Assembly: GCF_037652055.1 (NCBI RefSeq)
Contig: NZ_JBBKAH010000003.1
Span: 124,001-188,000, forward strand
DNA: 64,000 nucleotides
From: Pelagibius sp037652055
GTDB taxonomy: Bacteria > Pseudomonadota > Alphaproteobacteria > Kiloniellales > Kiloniellaceae
Direction of reading: 5' to 3'
This document shows, one piece after another, positions 16,648-24,365 of the stretch (position 1 is the stretch's first letter; every line of letters starts with the position of its first letter). Made by a program: the position numbers and the translations under genes. The notes below the pieces were generated by a model, which did not search any database, had not been told where the DNA came from, and saw nothing but the letters and a program-made list of their open reading frames with translations.

Positions 16648-18206
16648 CCGAGTACCTCGACCTCCTGATGTTCGCCGCGCTGATCGGCGCCATCCTGCTC
16701 GGCTATCCGGTCTCCTTCACGCTGACCGGCGTCGCCGTGGCCTTCGCCGCGCTGGGCTGGGCCTTCGGCATGTTCGACGTCTCGCTGCTGGGCGCTCTCG
16801 GCCAGCGCCTCTTCGGCACCATGACCAACGACGTGCTGATCGCCATCCCGCTCTTCGTCTTCATGGGCGTGGTGCTGCAGCAGAGCCGCATTGCCGAGGA
16901 ACTGCTGGAGACCATGGGGCGCCTCTTCGGCAGCCTGCGCGGCGGGCTCGGCGTCTCTGTCATCCTGGTCGGCGCCCTGCTGGCCGCCTCCACCGGCATC
17001 GTCGGCGCCACTGTGGTCGCCATGGGCATGATCGCCCTGCCCACCATGCTGCGCAACGGCTACAGCCCCAAGCTCGCCTCGGGCCTGGTCTGCACCGCGG
17101 GCACCCTGGGCCAGATCATCCCGCCCTCGACACTGCTGATCATTCTTTCCGACGTCATGTCGAATGCCTACCAGCAGGCGCAGTTCCGCCAGGGCCTCTT
17201 CACCATCGACACCATCTCGGTCGGCCAGACCTTCGCCGCCGCATTGGTGCCGGGACTCATGCTGGTCGCCATCTATGTCGTCTACATGCTGGTGAAGGCC
17301 TGGACCTCGCCCAAGGCGGCGCCGGCACTGGCGATACCGACGGCGCGCCCCGCCACGCGGGAAGTGCTGCATGCCCTGATCCCGCCGCTGCTGCTTATCG
17401 TCGCGGTGCTCGGCTCCATCCTCGGCGGTGTGGCGACGCCCAGCGAAGCGGCCTCGGTCGGCGCCATCGGCGCCCTGCTGCTGGCCGCGGCGCGGCCCCA
17501 GGCATCAGGGAGCGGCTCGCCGCGCGCGATCTACCTGGGCGGCGGCGCCCTTCTCGCCCTCGCCCTGCTTGCCCGTTTCGCTCCGGTGCGCCTCCAGCGC
17601 GGCGACTCCGGCACGGCCGATTGGCTGCTGGGCGCCGTTGCGGTGCTGTTGATGGCGGTCGCCGCCTTCGCCATCGCCGTCGCTCTGCGGCGCGCTTGGC
17701 GCGGCGGCCTGCTGAAGCCGGTGATGACCGCGACCCTCACCATCACCGCCATGATCTTCGCCACCATCCTGACCGCCAGCGTGTTCTCCCTGGTGTTCCG
17801 CGGCCTCGGGGGGGACGCCCATATCGAGGCGATCATCGAGGCCATGCCCGGCGGGCCCGAAGGGGCCCTGCTGTTCGTCATGGCGCTGATCTTCGTCCTC
17901 GGCTTCTTCCTCGACTTCGTCGAGATCTCGGTGATCCTGCTGCCGCTGGTGGCGCCGGTGCTGATCGTCATGGGCCATGACCCGGTGTGGCTATCGATCC
18001 TCATCGCCATCAACCTGCAGACCAGTTTCCTCACCCCGCCTTTCGGCTTTTCCCTCTTCTACCTGCGCGGCGCGGCGCCGAAGGAAATCACCACCGGACA
18101 AATTTATGCCGGCGTGGTTCCCTTCATCGGCCTGCAGATTCTCGGCATGGCGGTGCTGTGGCTGTGGCAGCCGCTGGCGACGGCCCTGCCGGCCTGGCTT
18201 TTCTAG
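16644..18206 (+). CDS. TRAP transporter large permease (DctM family) with an extra membrane insert
   Basis: A 520-residue channel subunit. The DctM core is clear: IPLFVFMGVVLQQS, ASTGIVGATVVAMG, TAGTLGQIIPPSTLLIIL, and near the C-terminus FLDFVEISVILLPLV and TSFLTPPFGFSLFYL. The protein is roughly 90 residues longer than the usual 425-430. The excess lies at about residues 285-370, between the two DctM halves, and contains added hydrophobic stretches (YLGGGALLALALLARF, WLLGAVAVLLMAVAAFA). Such enlarged forms are known among TRAP permeases annotated as mannitol/chloroaromatic type. It completes the hutU-linked transporter. Confidence 0.9.
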   Translation: MTEYLDLLMFAALIGAILLGYPVSFTLTGVAVAFAALGWAFGMFDVSLLGALGQRLFGTMTNDVLIAIPLFVFMGVVLQQSRIAEELLETMGRLFGSLRGGLGVSVILVGALLAASTGIVGATVVAMGMIALPTMLRNGYSPKLASGLVCTAGTLGQIIPPSTLLIILSDVMSNAYQQAQFRQGLFTIDTISVGQTFAAALVPGLMLVAIYVVYMLVKAWTSPKAAPALAIPTARPATREVLHALIPPLLLIVAVLGSILGGVATPSEAASVGAIGALLLAAARPQASGSGSPRAIYLGGGALLALALLARFAPVRLQRGDSGTADWLLGAVAVLLMAVAAFAIAVALRRAWRGGLLKPVMTATLTITAMIFATILTASVFSLVFRGLGGDAHIEAIIEAMPGGPEGALLFVMALIFVLGFFLDFVEISVILLPLVAPVLIVMGHDPVWLSILIAINLQTSFLTPPFGFSLFYLRGAAPKEITTGQIYAGVVPFIGLQILGMAVLWLWQPLATALPAWLF

Positions 18207-18254
18207 GATTTCTTCGGTGCGCCGAAAAACACTGCTTTGGCACGCTGGCGGGCG

Positions 18255-18279
18255 GGAACCTTTCCGTGTTAACGGGGTT
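18255..18279 (+). promoter_or_regulatory. EcfG-like promoter upstream of the first small exported protein
   Basis: GGAAC (18255-18259), 16-base spacer, GGTT (18276-18279). This matches the general-stress sigma EcfG pattern GGAAC-N16/17-CGTT with one mismatch in the -10 element, 75 bases before the small gene at 18355. The next paralogue has an exact match with the same spacing, which raises the credibility of this one. Confidence 0.5.
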
Positions 18280-18354
18280 CTCAATCCGAACCGGGGCCCA
18301 ATCGCTCCCCCGACAGGCCCAGGTTCCTTAGACCGCGTGAAGTGGAATAAAACG

Positions 18355-18579
18355 ATGCTGCGTATTCTTGCCGCCCTTTCCGTGTGTGCCCTGGTGGCCG
18401 CGGCGCTGCTGACCAGCCTGAATGGCGGTGGCGATGCCGTCGCCGGACTGGAGCCGGACAGCGACCGCTCCAAGGTGATGGTAAGCACCACCACCGGCCA
18501 GCCGCTGACACTGGAAATGGTGCAGAAGGACGTGAAATGGCATCGCGACACCGCACGCAAGCTGCGTGAACTCGACTAG
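18355..18579 (+). CDS. Small exported protein, tandem family member 1
   Basis: A 74-residue protein with an N-terminal hydrophobic segment (LRILAALSVCALVAAALLTS) acting as a signal or anchor. The C-terminal half carries a motif, GQPLTLEMVQKDVKWHRDTA, shared with the next two genes: Thr-(Leu/Val)-x-x-Val-x-x-Asp-Val-x-Trp-(His/Arg) then Thr-Ala-x-x-Leu. No known domain is recognised. The ATG at 18355 sits in AAAACGATG without a strong ribosome site. An EcfG-like promoter lies upstream and a terminator hairpin at 18692-18740 downstream, so it is a single transcription unit. Confidence 0.62.
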   Translation: MLRILAALSVCALVAAALLTSLNGGGDAVAGLEPDSDRSKVMVSTTTGQPLTLEMVQKDVKWHRDTARKLRELD

Positions 18580-18691
18580 GCCTCTACCTCCCCTAGCCCC
18601 CGAGGTTCCAGCCGCGCCCGCGCAGTACAGGTGACAGTGCCCCTTCCCCCAAGCCCCGGGCACCGAGCCGAAAGCAGAACCGAAGCTCCAG

Positions 18692-18740
18692 AAACGCCTC
18701 CTCGAAACCGCTCCCCCGGCGGCCCTTCGAGGGGGCGTTT
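18692..18740 (+). terminator. Terminator hairpin after small gene 1
   Basis: Arms AAACGCCTCCTCGAA (18692-18706) and TTCGAGGGGGCGTTT (18726-18740) pair over 15 positions with one G-T type mismatch, ending in TTT and followed by CACTTT. It separates the first small gene from the EcfG-like promoter of the second. Confidence 0.65.
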
Positions 18741-18770
18741 CACTTTGGCCCGGTCAAATCGCGCAGAAGG

Positions 18771-18795
18771 GGAACCAACCCACCGCGGCCCCGTT
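18771..18795 (+). promoter_or_regulatory. EcfG-type promoter upstream of the second small exported protein
   Basis: GGAAC (18771-18775), 16-base spacer, CGTT (18792-18795): an exact match to the promoter pattern of the alphaproteobacterial general-stress sigma factor EcfG. It lies 69 bases upstream of the start codon at 18865. Confidence 0.65.
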
Positions 18796-18864
18796 GGCTC
18801 CTCGAACACGAAAGGGCGCGCCCGCGGGCGTTTCCGCAGTCAGTCGAGTCAAAGGAGGCAACCC

Positions 18865-19170
18865 ATGGTGCGCACGGCGACGATACTGGCCGCGCTGAGC
18901 TTTCCGCTCGGCCTCGGCCTTTCCCTCCCCACTGCCAGCGCGGAACCGCTCTCGCTGACCTGCGCCATGGAGGCGGTTCGCCAAAACAATCCCACCAGCA
19001 ACTGTCGCCCGGCAATACGCGTCACCGACGAGACGCCGGCCGACGAAAGCCTGGTCAATCGCAAGAACGGCAAGACCATTACCGTGGAGATGGTGCAGAA
19101 CGACGTTGCCTGGCGCGAGCAGACCGCCGTCGAGTTGAAACAGGACACCACCTCCGAGGCGCCGCGCTGA
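18865..19170 (+). CDS. Small exported protein, tandem family member 2
   Basis: A 101-residue protein with a signal peptide (ILAALSFPLGLGLSLPTASA, cleavage near residue 26). The ATG at 18865 has an excellent AAAGGAGG ribosome site. The mature part has two Cys residues and, at the C-terminus, GKTITVEMVQNDVAWREQTA, clearly related to the neighbours at 18355 and 19243. No function is recognised. The exact EcfG-type promoter suggests induction in general stress. Tandem copies with diverged N-termini and a conserved end imply the C-terminal motif is the functional part. Confidence 0.75.
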   Translation: MVRTATILAALSFPLGLGLSLPTASAEPLSLTCAMEAVRQNNPTSNCRPAIRVTDETPADESLVNRKNGKTITVEMVQNDVAWREQTAVELKQDTTSEAPR

Positions 19171-19242
19171 CGCTTCTCGAGCGCCAGCCGCCTTCTGCAG
19201 GCCCAGCCCAGGCCACAGAAATGACTCATCCGATGAGTCCGC

Positions 19243-19812
19243 ATGGCTCTAATTTTCCCCTGGCGATCTGCGGCCAAACCTTGGGGGGAATGCGGCTTGC
19301 GCTCACGCAAAGCGTTGACTGCCTGCGCCGTTGGCGCGCTGGCGATGGTGTTTTCGGTTCAACAGGGCGAACACGGCCCCCTGGTCGTCTACAAGCTGGC
19401 GGTTCCGCAGCCGGCGGCTCCCGGGGTGTCGGCGCCGCCTACCATGCCCGCAACCGTGATCATCGAGGCGCCTGATTCGGCCGTCCAGAACGGTCGTCGC
19501 CTCGCTCCGCCGCAGCCGAGCGTTCCCGACACCGTCGTGATGCCGGCCGGCCAAGTCCTTCTGCCGGACGCGCCGCCCGCGCACGCCGCGACCTTCGGCG
19601 GCATCCCCGTGCAGATCCCCGCCGCCAGTTCTCCCGAAGCGCCGGACAGCGCGACGGCCTATCTCAGTGCCGAAGAGGGAGACGACAGCGGCAGGATGAT
19701 CAATGCGCAAACCGGCGCCCCCCTGACACTGAAGCAGGTGAATGACGCCGTCGCCTGGCGTCGCGAGACCGCCGAGAAGCTGCGCCAGGTACCCATCGCT
19801 CCCAGGTTCTGA
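19243..19812 (+). CDS. Small exported protein, tandem family member 3, Pro-rich
   Basis: A protein of 189 residues from the ATG at 19243, or 172 from a TTG at 19297 that has GGGGGGAA upstream and would place the signal peptide (RSRK, then ALTACAVGALAMVFS) right at the N-terminus; I cannot decide between them. A Pro/Ala-rich low-complexity linker of about 90 residues follows, then the family motif GAPLTLKQVNDAVAWRRETA near the C-terminus. The long flexible linker could let the motif cross periplasm or cell wall, which is speculation. It lies 72 bases after member 2 with no visible promoter, so it is probably cotranscribed. Confidence 0.65.
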   Translation: MALIFPWRSAAKPWGECGLRSRKALTACAVGALAMVFSVQQGEHGPLVVYKLAVPQPAAPGVSAPPTMPATVIIEAPDSAVQNGRRLAPPQPSVPDTVVMPAGQVLLPDAPPAHAATFGGIPVQIPAASSPEAPDSATAYLSAEEGDDSGRMINAQTGAPLTLKQVNDAVAWRRETAEKLRQVPIAPRF

Positions 19813-19894
19813 AGCCGCGCCGGCGCCGCAATCGTTCGCCTGCGGTCGTTTCGCGTCGCTACCGGCCGCTCTGAAAGCCCGTTAGACTTGCCGC

Positions 19895-20695
19895 ATGGCA
19901 GGCCTGCGCGCAGCTCTCTCGCGGTCCTTCAGGACGTTTTCGGTGGGCAGAGCGCTGCCGGCGGGACTCGTCTTGTGGCTTGCCGCCAGCGGTTTCGCCG
20001 CCGCGCCGGCCCCGGCGGCGCAGCTGGTGCACCTAGAACTGGTGCTCGCCGTCGATTGCTCCTCCAGCGTCAATCTTCATGAGTTCGAATTGCAGATGGA
20101 AGGCATTGCAGCCGCCTTCGAGGATCCCGCCGTGCTGGCCGCGCTGGAACAGGCGGGCAGCAGGGGCATCGCCGTCAGCCTGCTGCAGTGGTCGAGCGCT
20201 GCGGCGCAGACCCGCGCCGTCGGCTGGACGCGGATCGCCGGCCGCGGCGATGCCCTTGCCTTCGCCAACACGGTGCGCACCACCGGGCGCATGGTGACGG
20301 GCGGCGCCACCGCGCTGGGCAACGCCATCGACGCTGCGGTGCTGTGGACCCAGACCAACGGCTTCCAGGGCGAACGCCAGGTGATCGACGTGTCCGGCGA
20401 CGGCCGCTCCAATGAAGGCGGCTCGCCGGCCTTCGCGCGGGCGGCAGCCAACAGCCTCGGCATCACCATCAACGGCCTGGCGATCCTCAACGAGGAACCG
20501 CGCCTCGCACGCTACTACCTGGCGGGTGTGGTCGGCGGGCCGGGGGCATTCCTGCTCACGGCCGACGACTTCGACGACTTCGCCGTGGCGATGCGGCGCA
20601 AGCTCTACTTCGAGATCGTCGGCCCGCCGATCGCCGCAGCGCCGGGCGGGACCGCCGCCACCGCGCAGCAGATCGCCGCGCCGCACCGGCGGTAG
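19895..20695 (+). CDS. DUF1194 von Willebrand factor A-like exported protein
   Basis: A 266-residue protein with an N-terminal signal (about residues 18-42) and a single domain of the DUF1194 type. The metal-site motif VDCSSS (residues 53-58) matches DxSxS, and GGATALGNAI plus VIDVSGDGRSNEGG complete a MIDAS-like site. Family members are exported alphaproteobacterial proteins without an established function; VWA folds usually mediate metal-dependent protein binding. It converges on the LysR gene with a six-base gap and follows the tandem small exported proteins, which may be partners. Confidence 0.85.
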   Translation: MAGLRAALSRSFRTFSVGRALPAGLVLWLAASGFAAAPAPAAQLVHLELVLAVDCSSSVNLHEFELQMEGIAAAFEDPAVLAALEQAGSRGIAVSLLQWSSAAAQTRAVGWTRIAGRGDALAFANTVRTTGRMVTGGATALGNAIDAAVLWTQTNGFQGERQVIDVSGDGRSNEGGSPAFARAAANSLGITINGLAILNEEPRLARYYLAGVVGGPGAFLLTADDFDDFAVAMRRKLYFEIVGPPIAAAPGGTAATAQQIAAPHRR

Positions 20696-20701
20696 GATGG
20701 C

Positions 20702-21595
20702 TCAGACGGCCTCGGCACCGATCTCTTCCATAATGAAGTCGCGGAAGACACGCACCTTCTCGCGCTCCAGCGCCCCCGGCAGATAGACCATGTGGTAGCC
20801 GAGATCGGTCAGCATGGTGATGTCGAAGGGCGCCACCAGGGTCCCGTCCGCAAGGTCGCGCGCCAGCATGCTCGGCTTGCCCAGCGCGATGCCGACACCG
20901 TCGACGGCGGTCTGCACCAGCACCGTCCAGTCGTCCATGATCGGGCCGCGGCGCGGATTGACGTCGTTCACCCCGGCGACCGCCAGCCATTGCGTCCAGC
21001 CGTCGTAGTCGTCTTCGTGCAGCAGCGTGTGGTGGCGCAGGTCGTCGGGCCGCTTCAGGGGATGCTTGCCCTTCAGCAGGGCCGGACTGCACACCGGCGT
21101 GTAGTCGACGCGCAGCATGAACTCGCATTCCAGGCCGTCCCAGCTTCCCGCCCCGAAGCGGATGGCGACATCGACGTCGTCGTAGCGCAGGTCGGCACAT
21201 TGGATCGAGTGGTGGACCCGAAGGTCGATCTCCGGGTGCTTCTGCCAGAACTTGGGCAGGCGGTAGACCAGCCACTTGGCGCCGAAAGCCGGGGTGACGG
21301 ACACGGTTAGCGTGCGCGAGTCGCCGGCATCGCGCAGATTCTCGGCGGCCTCGGCAATCCGCATGAAGGCCTCGCTGACCACCGGGAACAGCGCCCGCCC
21401 CTGCTCCGTTAGCCCCAGCTTGCGGGTCATGCGCTTGAACAGGGCGTAGCCCAGGTGCTCCTCCAGGGCCTTCACCTGGTGGCTGACGGCGGCCTGGGTG
21501 ACATGCAGTTCCTCGGCTGCCCGGGTGAAACTGAGATGGCGCGCGCCGGCCTCGAATGCGCGTAAGGCGTTCAAAGGCGGGAGTTTTTTCTGCAT
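20702..21595 (-). CDS. LysR-family transcriptional regulator, GcvA-like
   Basis: A 297-residue LysR regulator. The N-terminal helix-turn-helix is the GcvA type (LPPLNALRAFEAGARHLSF, then TRAAEELHVTQAAVSHQVKA), followed by a periplasmic-binding-protein-like effector domain (about 95-295). GcvA-type regulators often control glycine or C1 genes and, in alphaproteobacteria, small neighbouring genes. It diverges from two small genes including a DUF1127 gene, and the 128-base gap between is the likely control region. The ligand is unknown. Confidence 0.88.
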   Translation of the reverse strand: MQKKLPPLNALRAFEAGARHLSFTRAAEELHVTQAAVSHQVKALEEHLGYALFKRMTRKLGLTEQGRALFPVVSEAFMRIAEAAENLRDAGDSRTLTVSVTPAFGAKWLVYRLPKFWQKHPEIDLRVHHSIQCADLRYDDVDVAIRFGAGSWDGLECEFMLRVDYTPVCSPALLKGKHPLKRPDDLRHHTLLHEDDYDGWTQWLAVAGVNDVNPRRGPIMDDWTVLVQTAVDGVGIALGKPSMLARDLADGTLVAPFDITMLTDLGYHMVYLPGALEREKVRVFRDFIMEEIGAEAV

Positions 21596-21723
21596 CCTTA
21601 TGCCCTAATTCAGCTAATCCATGAGATGAGAAAGCATCGTTTGTCCGAAGCCCTTAAATGCATAATTTTGTTCATATCAAAGGCGCATTCAAGACGTGCC
21701 CGCCCCAACCCCTCCAAGAGAGG

Positions 21724-21984
21724 ATGAGCCAGATTATGTCATATATCCTCTACAGCTCAATCGCCCGTGCCGGCGGCATCGATCTGCTCCTGAACACGGA
21801 ATCCTTCGTCCAAGAACCCAGCCACCGGCTGCGCCGGCGCCACCCGAGGAAGCGGCTGGCCAGGCTGCGGCGCGGCAGCGGGCGGGCGCTCATCGCCCTC
21901 GGCGCGGCGCTGACCGTCTGGGGCCGCCGCTGGGCCCCGCCGCCGGCAGGCAGCGGCTCTCCCGCCCTCCAGACCGTGAGGTGA
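21724..21984 (+). CDS. Small Arg-rich protein upstream of DUF1127 gene
   Basis: A predicted 86-residue protein from the ATG at 21724 (82 from 21736, an equally possible start). It has a central basic stretch RLRRRHPRKRLARLRRG and a short hydrophobic segment LIALGAALTVWG. I do not recognise a family. It ends five bases before the DUF1127 start and is probably cotranscribed. The pairing of two short basic proteins divergent from a LysR gene is common in alphaproteobacteria. Confidence 0.5.
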   Translation: MSQIMSYILYSSIARAGGIDLLLNTESFVQEPSHRLRRRHPRKRLARLRRGSGRALIALGAALTVWGRRWAPPPAGSGSPALQTVR

Positions 21985-21988
21985 CGCC

Positions 21989-22210
21989 ATGACGACGCTC
22001 TCCAACCTGATGCTGCGCGAAAGCGCAGCCGTGCACCCCCGGCCGCGCCTGCGGCCGATCCGGGCCATCACGCAGATCCTGGCGGACTGGCAGGCGCGCC
22101 ACGAGCACCGCTCGCACCTGCGCGCCATGCCGGCCTACCTGCTGCAGGACATCGGCCTCAGCGCCGAAGACGTCATGGAAGAGACGGAAAAGCCGTTCTG
22201 GCGGCCCTGA
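21989..22210 (+). CDS. DUF1127 domain protein
   Basis: A 73-residue protein with the C-terminal DUF1127 pattern RAMPAYLLQDIGLSAEDV followed by KPFWRP. The ATG follows GAGGTGACGCC, the end of the preceding gene. DUF1127 proteins are small, Arg-rich and in Rhodobacter and Agrobacterium relatives act in RNA turnover, small-RNA-linked control and phosphate or carbon metabolism. A strong terminator follows at 22260-22309. Confidence 0.85.
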   Translation: MTTLSNLMLRESAAVHPRPRLRPIRAITQILADWQARHEHRSHLRAMPAYLLQDIGLSAEDVMEETEKPFWRP

Positions 22211-22259
22211 CTCCCGGCCGGATATCCCCGACCGCCAGCGACTTCCCGCCCTGCGCCCT

Positions 22260-22309
22260 GAAGGGCCGGCAGACTCCGCCCCCCGGAAAACGCCGGCCCT
22301 TCCTTTTTT
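22260..22309 (+). terminator. Rho-independent terminator after DUF1127 gene
   Basis: GAAGGGCCGGC pairs perfectly with GCCGGCCCTTC (22292-22302), loop of about 21 bases, followed by CTTTTTT. A textbook intrinsic terminator for the plus strand. Confidence 0.9.
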
Positions 22310-22322
22310 CCCGGAAATGCCG

Positions 22323-23015
22323 TCAGGCCAGCCAGTCGTTCAGGAACCGCCGCAGCCAGGCGGCCATAGCGGCGTCATGGCGCTCACAGTCCGCAAGCTG
22401 CCGATCGCAGGGCTGGGCGCCCGGCTCGGCCAGCATGTGAGCGGCCTCTTGCATCCAGCGCTCGATCACCGGACGGCCGACCTCGGGATGGAACTGGATG
22501 CCGTAGGCCTTGTCGCCGTAGCGGAAGGCCTGATTGGGAAACACCGGGCCGGAGGCCAGCAGTTCGGCCGACGCCGGCACCTCGAAGCCTTCATTGTGCC
22601 AGTGGTAGACGTGCAGCGACTGGTCGAGAAAGCCGTTGGCAGCGGGCGTCGGATCAATCTTCACGTAGCCGATCTCGTGCAGCCCGTCCTGGTGGCGGCC
22701 GACCCGCCCGCCCAACGCGCTGGCCAGCAGCTGGCTGCCAAGGCAGATGCCGAGATAGGGCCGGCCGCTGTCGACCCAGCGCCCGATCCAGTCGATCTCG
22801 TCGCGGATGTAGGGCGCGGAGGCGGCGTCGTTCACGCTCTCGGCGCCACCGTAGACCACCACCGCCGCGTAGTCGTTGTCGACCGGCGGCGGCAGGGTGT
22901 CGCCGCGGCCCGGTGAGCACCACTCGATCCGGTAGCCCATCTCGACAAGCTGCGCCGAGGCGCGGTCGTCGCGCTTGCTCACCGGGTGATCGATCAACAG
23001 GACTGTCGGCTTCAT
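22323..23015 (-). CDS. Class I glutamine amidotransferase-like protein
   Basis: A 230-residue stand-alone GATase of the GMP-synthase glutaminase type. The nucleophile elbow is GICLGSQLLAS (Cys 91), and IQFHPE supplies the His and Glu of the triad. The ATG at 23015 has TGGAG five bases upstream. Stand-alone members often hydrolyse gamma-glutamyl amides or act with an unknown synthase; the substrate is not predictable. It is the last gene of a same-strand run MttB-like, YcgN, ferredoxin-like, GATase. Confidence 0.85.
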   Translation of the reverse strand: MKPTVLLIDHPVSKRDDRASAQLVEMGYRIEWCSPGRGDTLPPPVDNDYAAVVVYGGAESVNDAASAPYIRDEIDWIGRWVDSGRPYLGICLGSQLLASALGGRVGRHQDGLHEIGYVKIDPTPAANGFLDQSLHVYHWHNEGFEVPASAELLASGPVFPNQAFRYGDKAYGIQFHPEVGRPVIERWMQEAAHMLAEPGAQPCDRQLADCERHDAAMAAWLRRFLNDWLA

Positions 23016-23059
23016 GACAACTCCACAAACAGAAAGCGGGATGATCGCCCCACTCTTCT

Positions 23060-23764
23060 TTAGAAACCGTGGGCGGCGATGAAGGCCGCCATGTGAAAGC
23101 GCGCCTGGGCAGCGGGATAGTGATGCTGCCGCCCGACCGGGCAGGCCCGCCGCGCGCGGCAGCCCAGGCTCAGGCAGTCGGCCCCCGCCGGCGCGGCAAC
23201 GTGGCCGGCACAAGCGGTAACGTCATAGCCTTCGGCTGTAAAGGCGCCGACCGGGCAGGTGGTGAGACAGGGCTTGTCGAAGCAGGTTTCGCAGGGCGCC
23301 GGGCGGGCCTCGGCGGCTTCCAGCGGCAGCGGGCCGGGCAGTCTCTGGGGCAGCGCGATCGCGCCCCGATAGGCGTGCCACAGGCCGTAGTCCGGATGAA
23401 TCAGCATGCCGAGCGGCGACGGGGTGAGCGGCGCTCCACGCCTTGCCCAGCGCTGGAACGGCCGGTAGGGCGGTCCGCCGAAGGGATACAGCGGCTCGCC
23501 GCCGAAGGAAGCCGCCAGCCCGCCGAGCACCCTGGCGCTCCAGCGGTCGAGCGCATCGGGCTTGCCGTCACCGGCTTCCGGCGATGCGCTGAAGACCGGC
23601 CACAGGCTGCCGCCGACATTGCCGGCCAGCACCAGGGTCCCGCAGCGGCGGCCGTCGGCCAGCGGCGGCACGGCGTCGTCTTCGGCGGGGTGGAAGGCGC
23701 CGAGCAGAAGCAGCCCCTCGGCCTCCAGCGCCGCCGCGATCGCGGCCGGCGTGACAGCGTTCAA
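23060..23764 (-). CDS. 4Fe-4S ferredoxin-like protein
   Basis: A 234-residue protein with a Cys cluster in the C-terminal half: CETCFDKPCLTTCPVGAF (near residue 160), then Cys near 181, 194, 199 and 206, enough for one or two iron-sulfur clusters. The N-terminal part (about 1-150) is a domain I do not recognise, without membrane helices. Similar proteins are annotated as ferredoxin in Rhodospirillales. The start overlaps the stop of the YcgN gene by four bases, so the two are coupled. It could carry electrons to a corrinoid activator; this is inference. Confidence 0.75.
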   Translation of the reverse strand: MNAVTPAAIAAALEAEGLLLLGAFHPAEDDAVPPLADGRRCGTLVLAGNVGGSLWPVFSASPEAGDGKPDALDRWSARVLGGLAASFGGEPLYPFGGPPYRPFQRWARRGAPLTPSPLGMLIHPDYGLWHAYRGAIALPQRLPGPLPLEAAEARPAPCETCFDKPCLTTCPVGAFTAEGYDVTACAGHVAAPAGADCLSLGCRARRACPVGRQHHYPAAQARFHMAAFIAAHGF

Positions 23765-24297
23765 GCGTCGACCCCGTCTTCGCAGTCTTCGTCGAGGTCC
23801 TCTTCATGATCCGCACCGGCATCCCAGCAGGTCTCTTCGCTGTTGGGCCAGTCGACGATGTGATCTTCCAGGTCCTCGTCCGCCACGCCGGCTTCCGACA
23901 CCACGCGGCCCTGTACGGAGATGCCCGCGCGGTGCACGCTCTCCGGATCGCCGGAGACCAGCGGGTGCCACCAGGCGAGGCCGCGCCCTTCGGCGAGGCG
24001 GCGGTAGGCACAGGTGGTCGGCATGAAGGTAAGCTCGCCGATGTTCTCGGGCGAGAGCTGCACGCAGTCCGGCACGAAGACCGTGCGCTTGGCGTAGTTG
24101 CCGCAGCGGCATGTCCCGAGGTCGAGCAGGTGGCAGGTGACGTTGGTATGCGCCAGCGTACCGTCGTCCGGGTCCTCCAGCTTGATCAGGCAGCAGCGCC
24201 CGCAGCCGTCGCAGAGGGATTCCCACTCCACGGGCGTCATCTCGGCCAGGGTTTTGGTCTGCCAGAAGGGGCCTGGCTTGGCTTGGGGTTTCTTCAT
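23761..24297 (-). CDS. YcgN/UPF0260 family cysteine-cluster protein
   Basis: A 178-residue protein with the family signature WESLCDGCGRCC near residue 25, further Cys in TCHLLDLGTCRCGNY, and PTTCAYRRLAEG. These Cys residues probably bind zinc or an iron-sulfur cluster. It has an acidic C-terminal tail. Function of the family is not established. It lies 68 bases downstream of the MttB-like gene and overlaps the ferredoxin-like gene. Confidence 0.88.
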   Translation of the reverse strand: MKKPQAKPGPFWQTKTLAEMTPVEWESLCDGCGRCCLIKLEDPDDGTLAHTNVTCHLLDLGTCRCGNYAKRTVFVPDCVQLSPENIGELTFMPTTCAYRRLAEGRGLAWWHPLVSGDPESVHRAGISVQGRVVSEAGVADEDLEDHIVDWPNSEETCWDAGADHEEDLDEDCEDGVDA

Positions 24298-24365
24298 GGC
24301 CGGGAGACTAGCCCGCCCGGGGCCTTACTCCAAGACCCCGCTCCAGGGGCGCTGCGGGGGTATGT

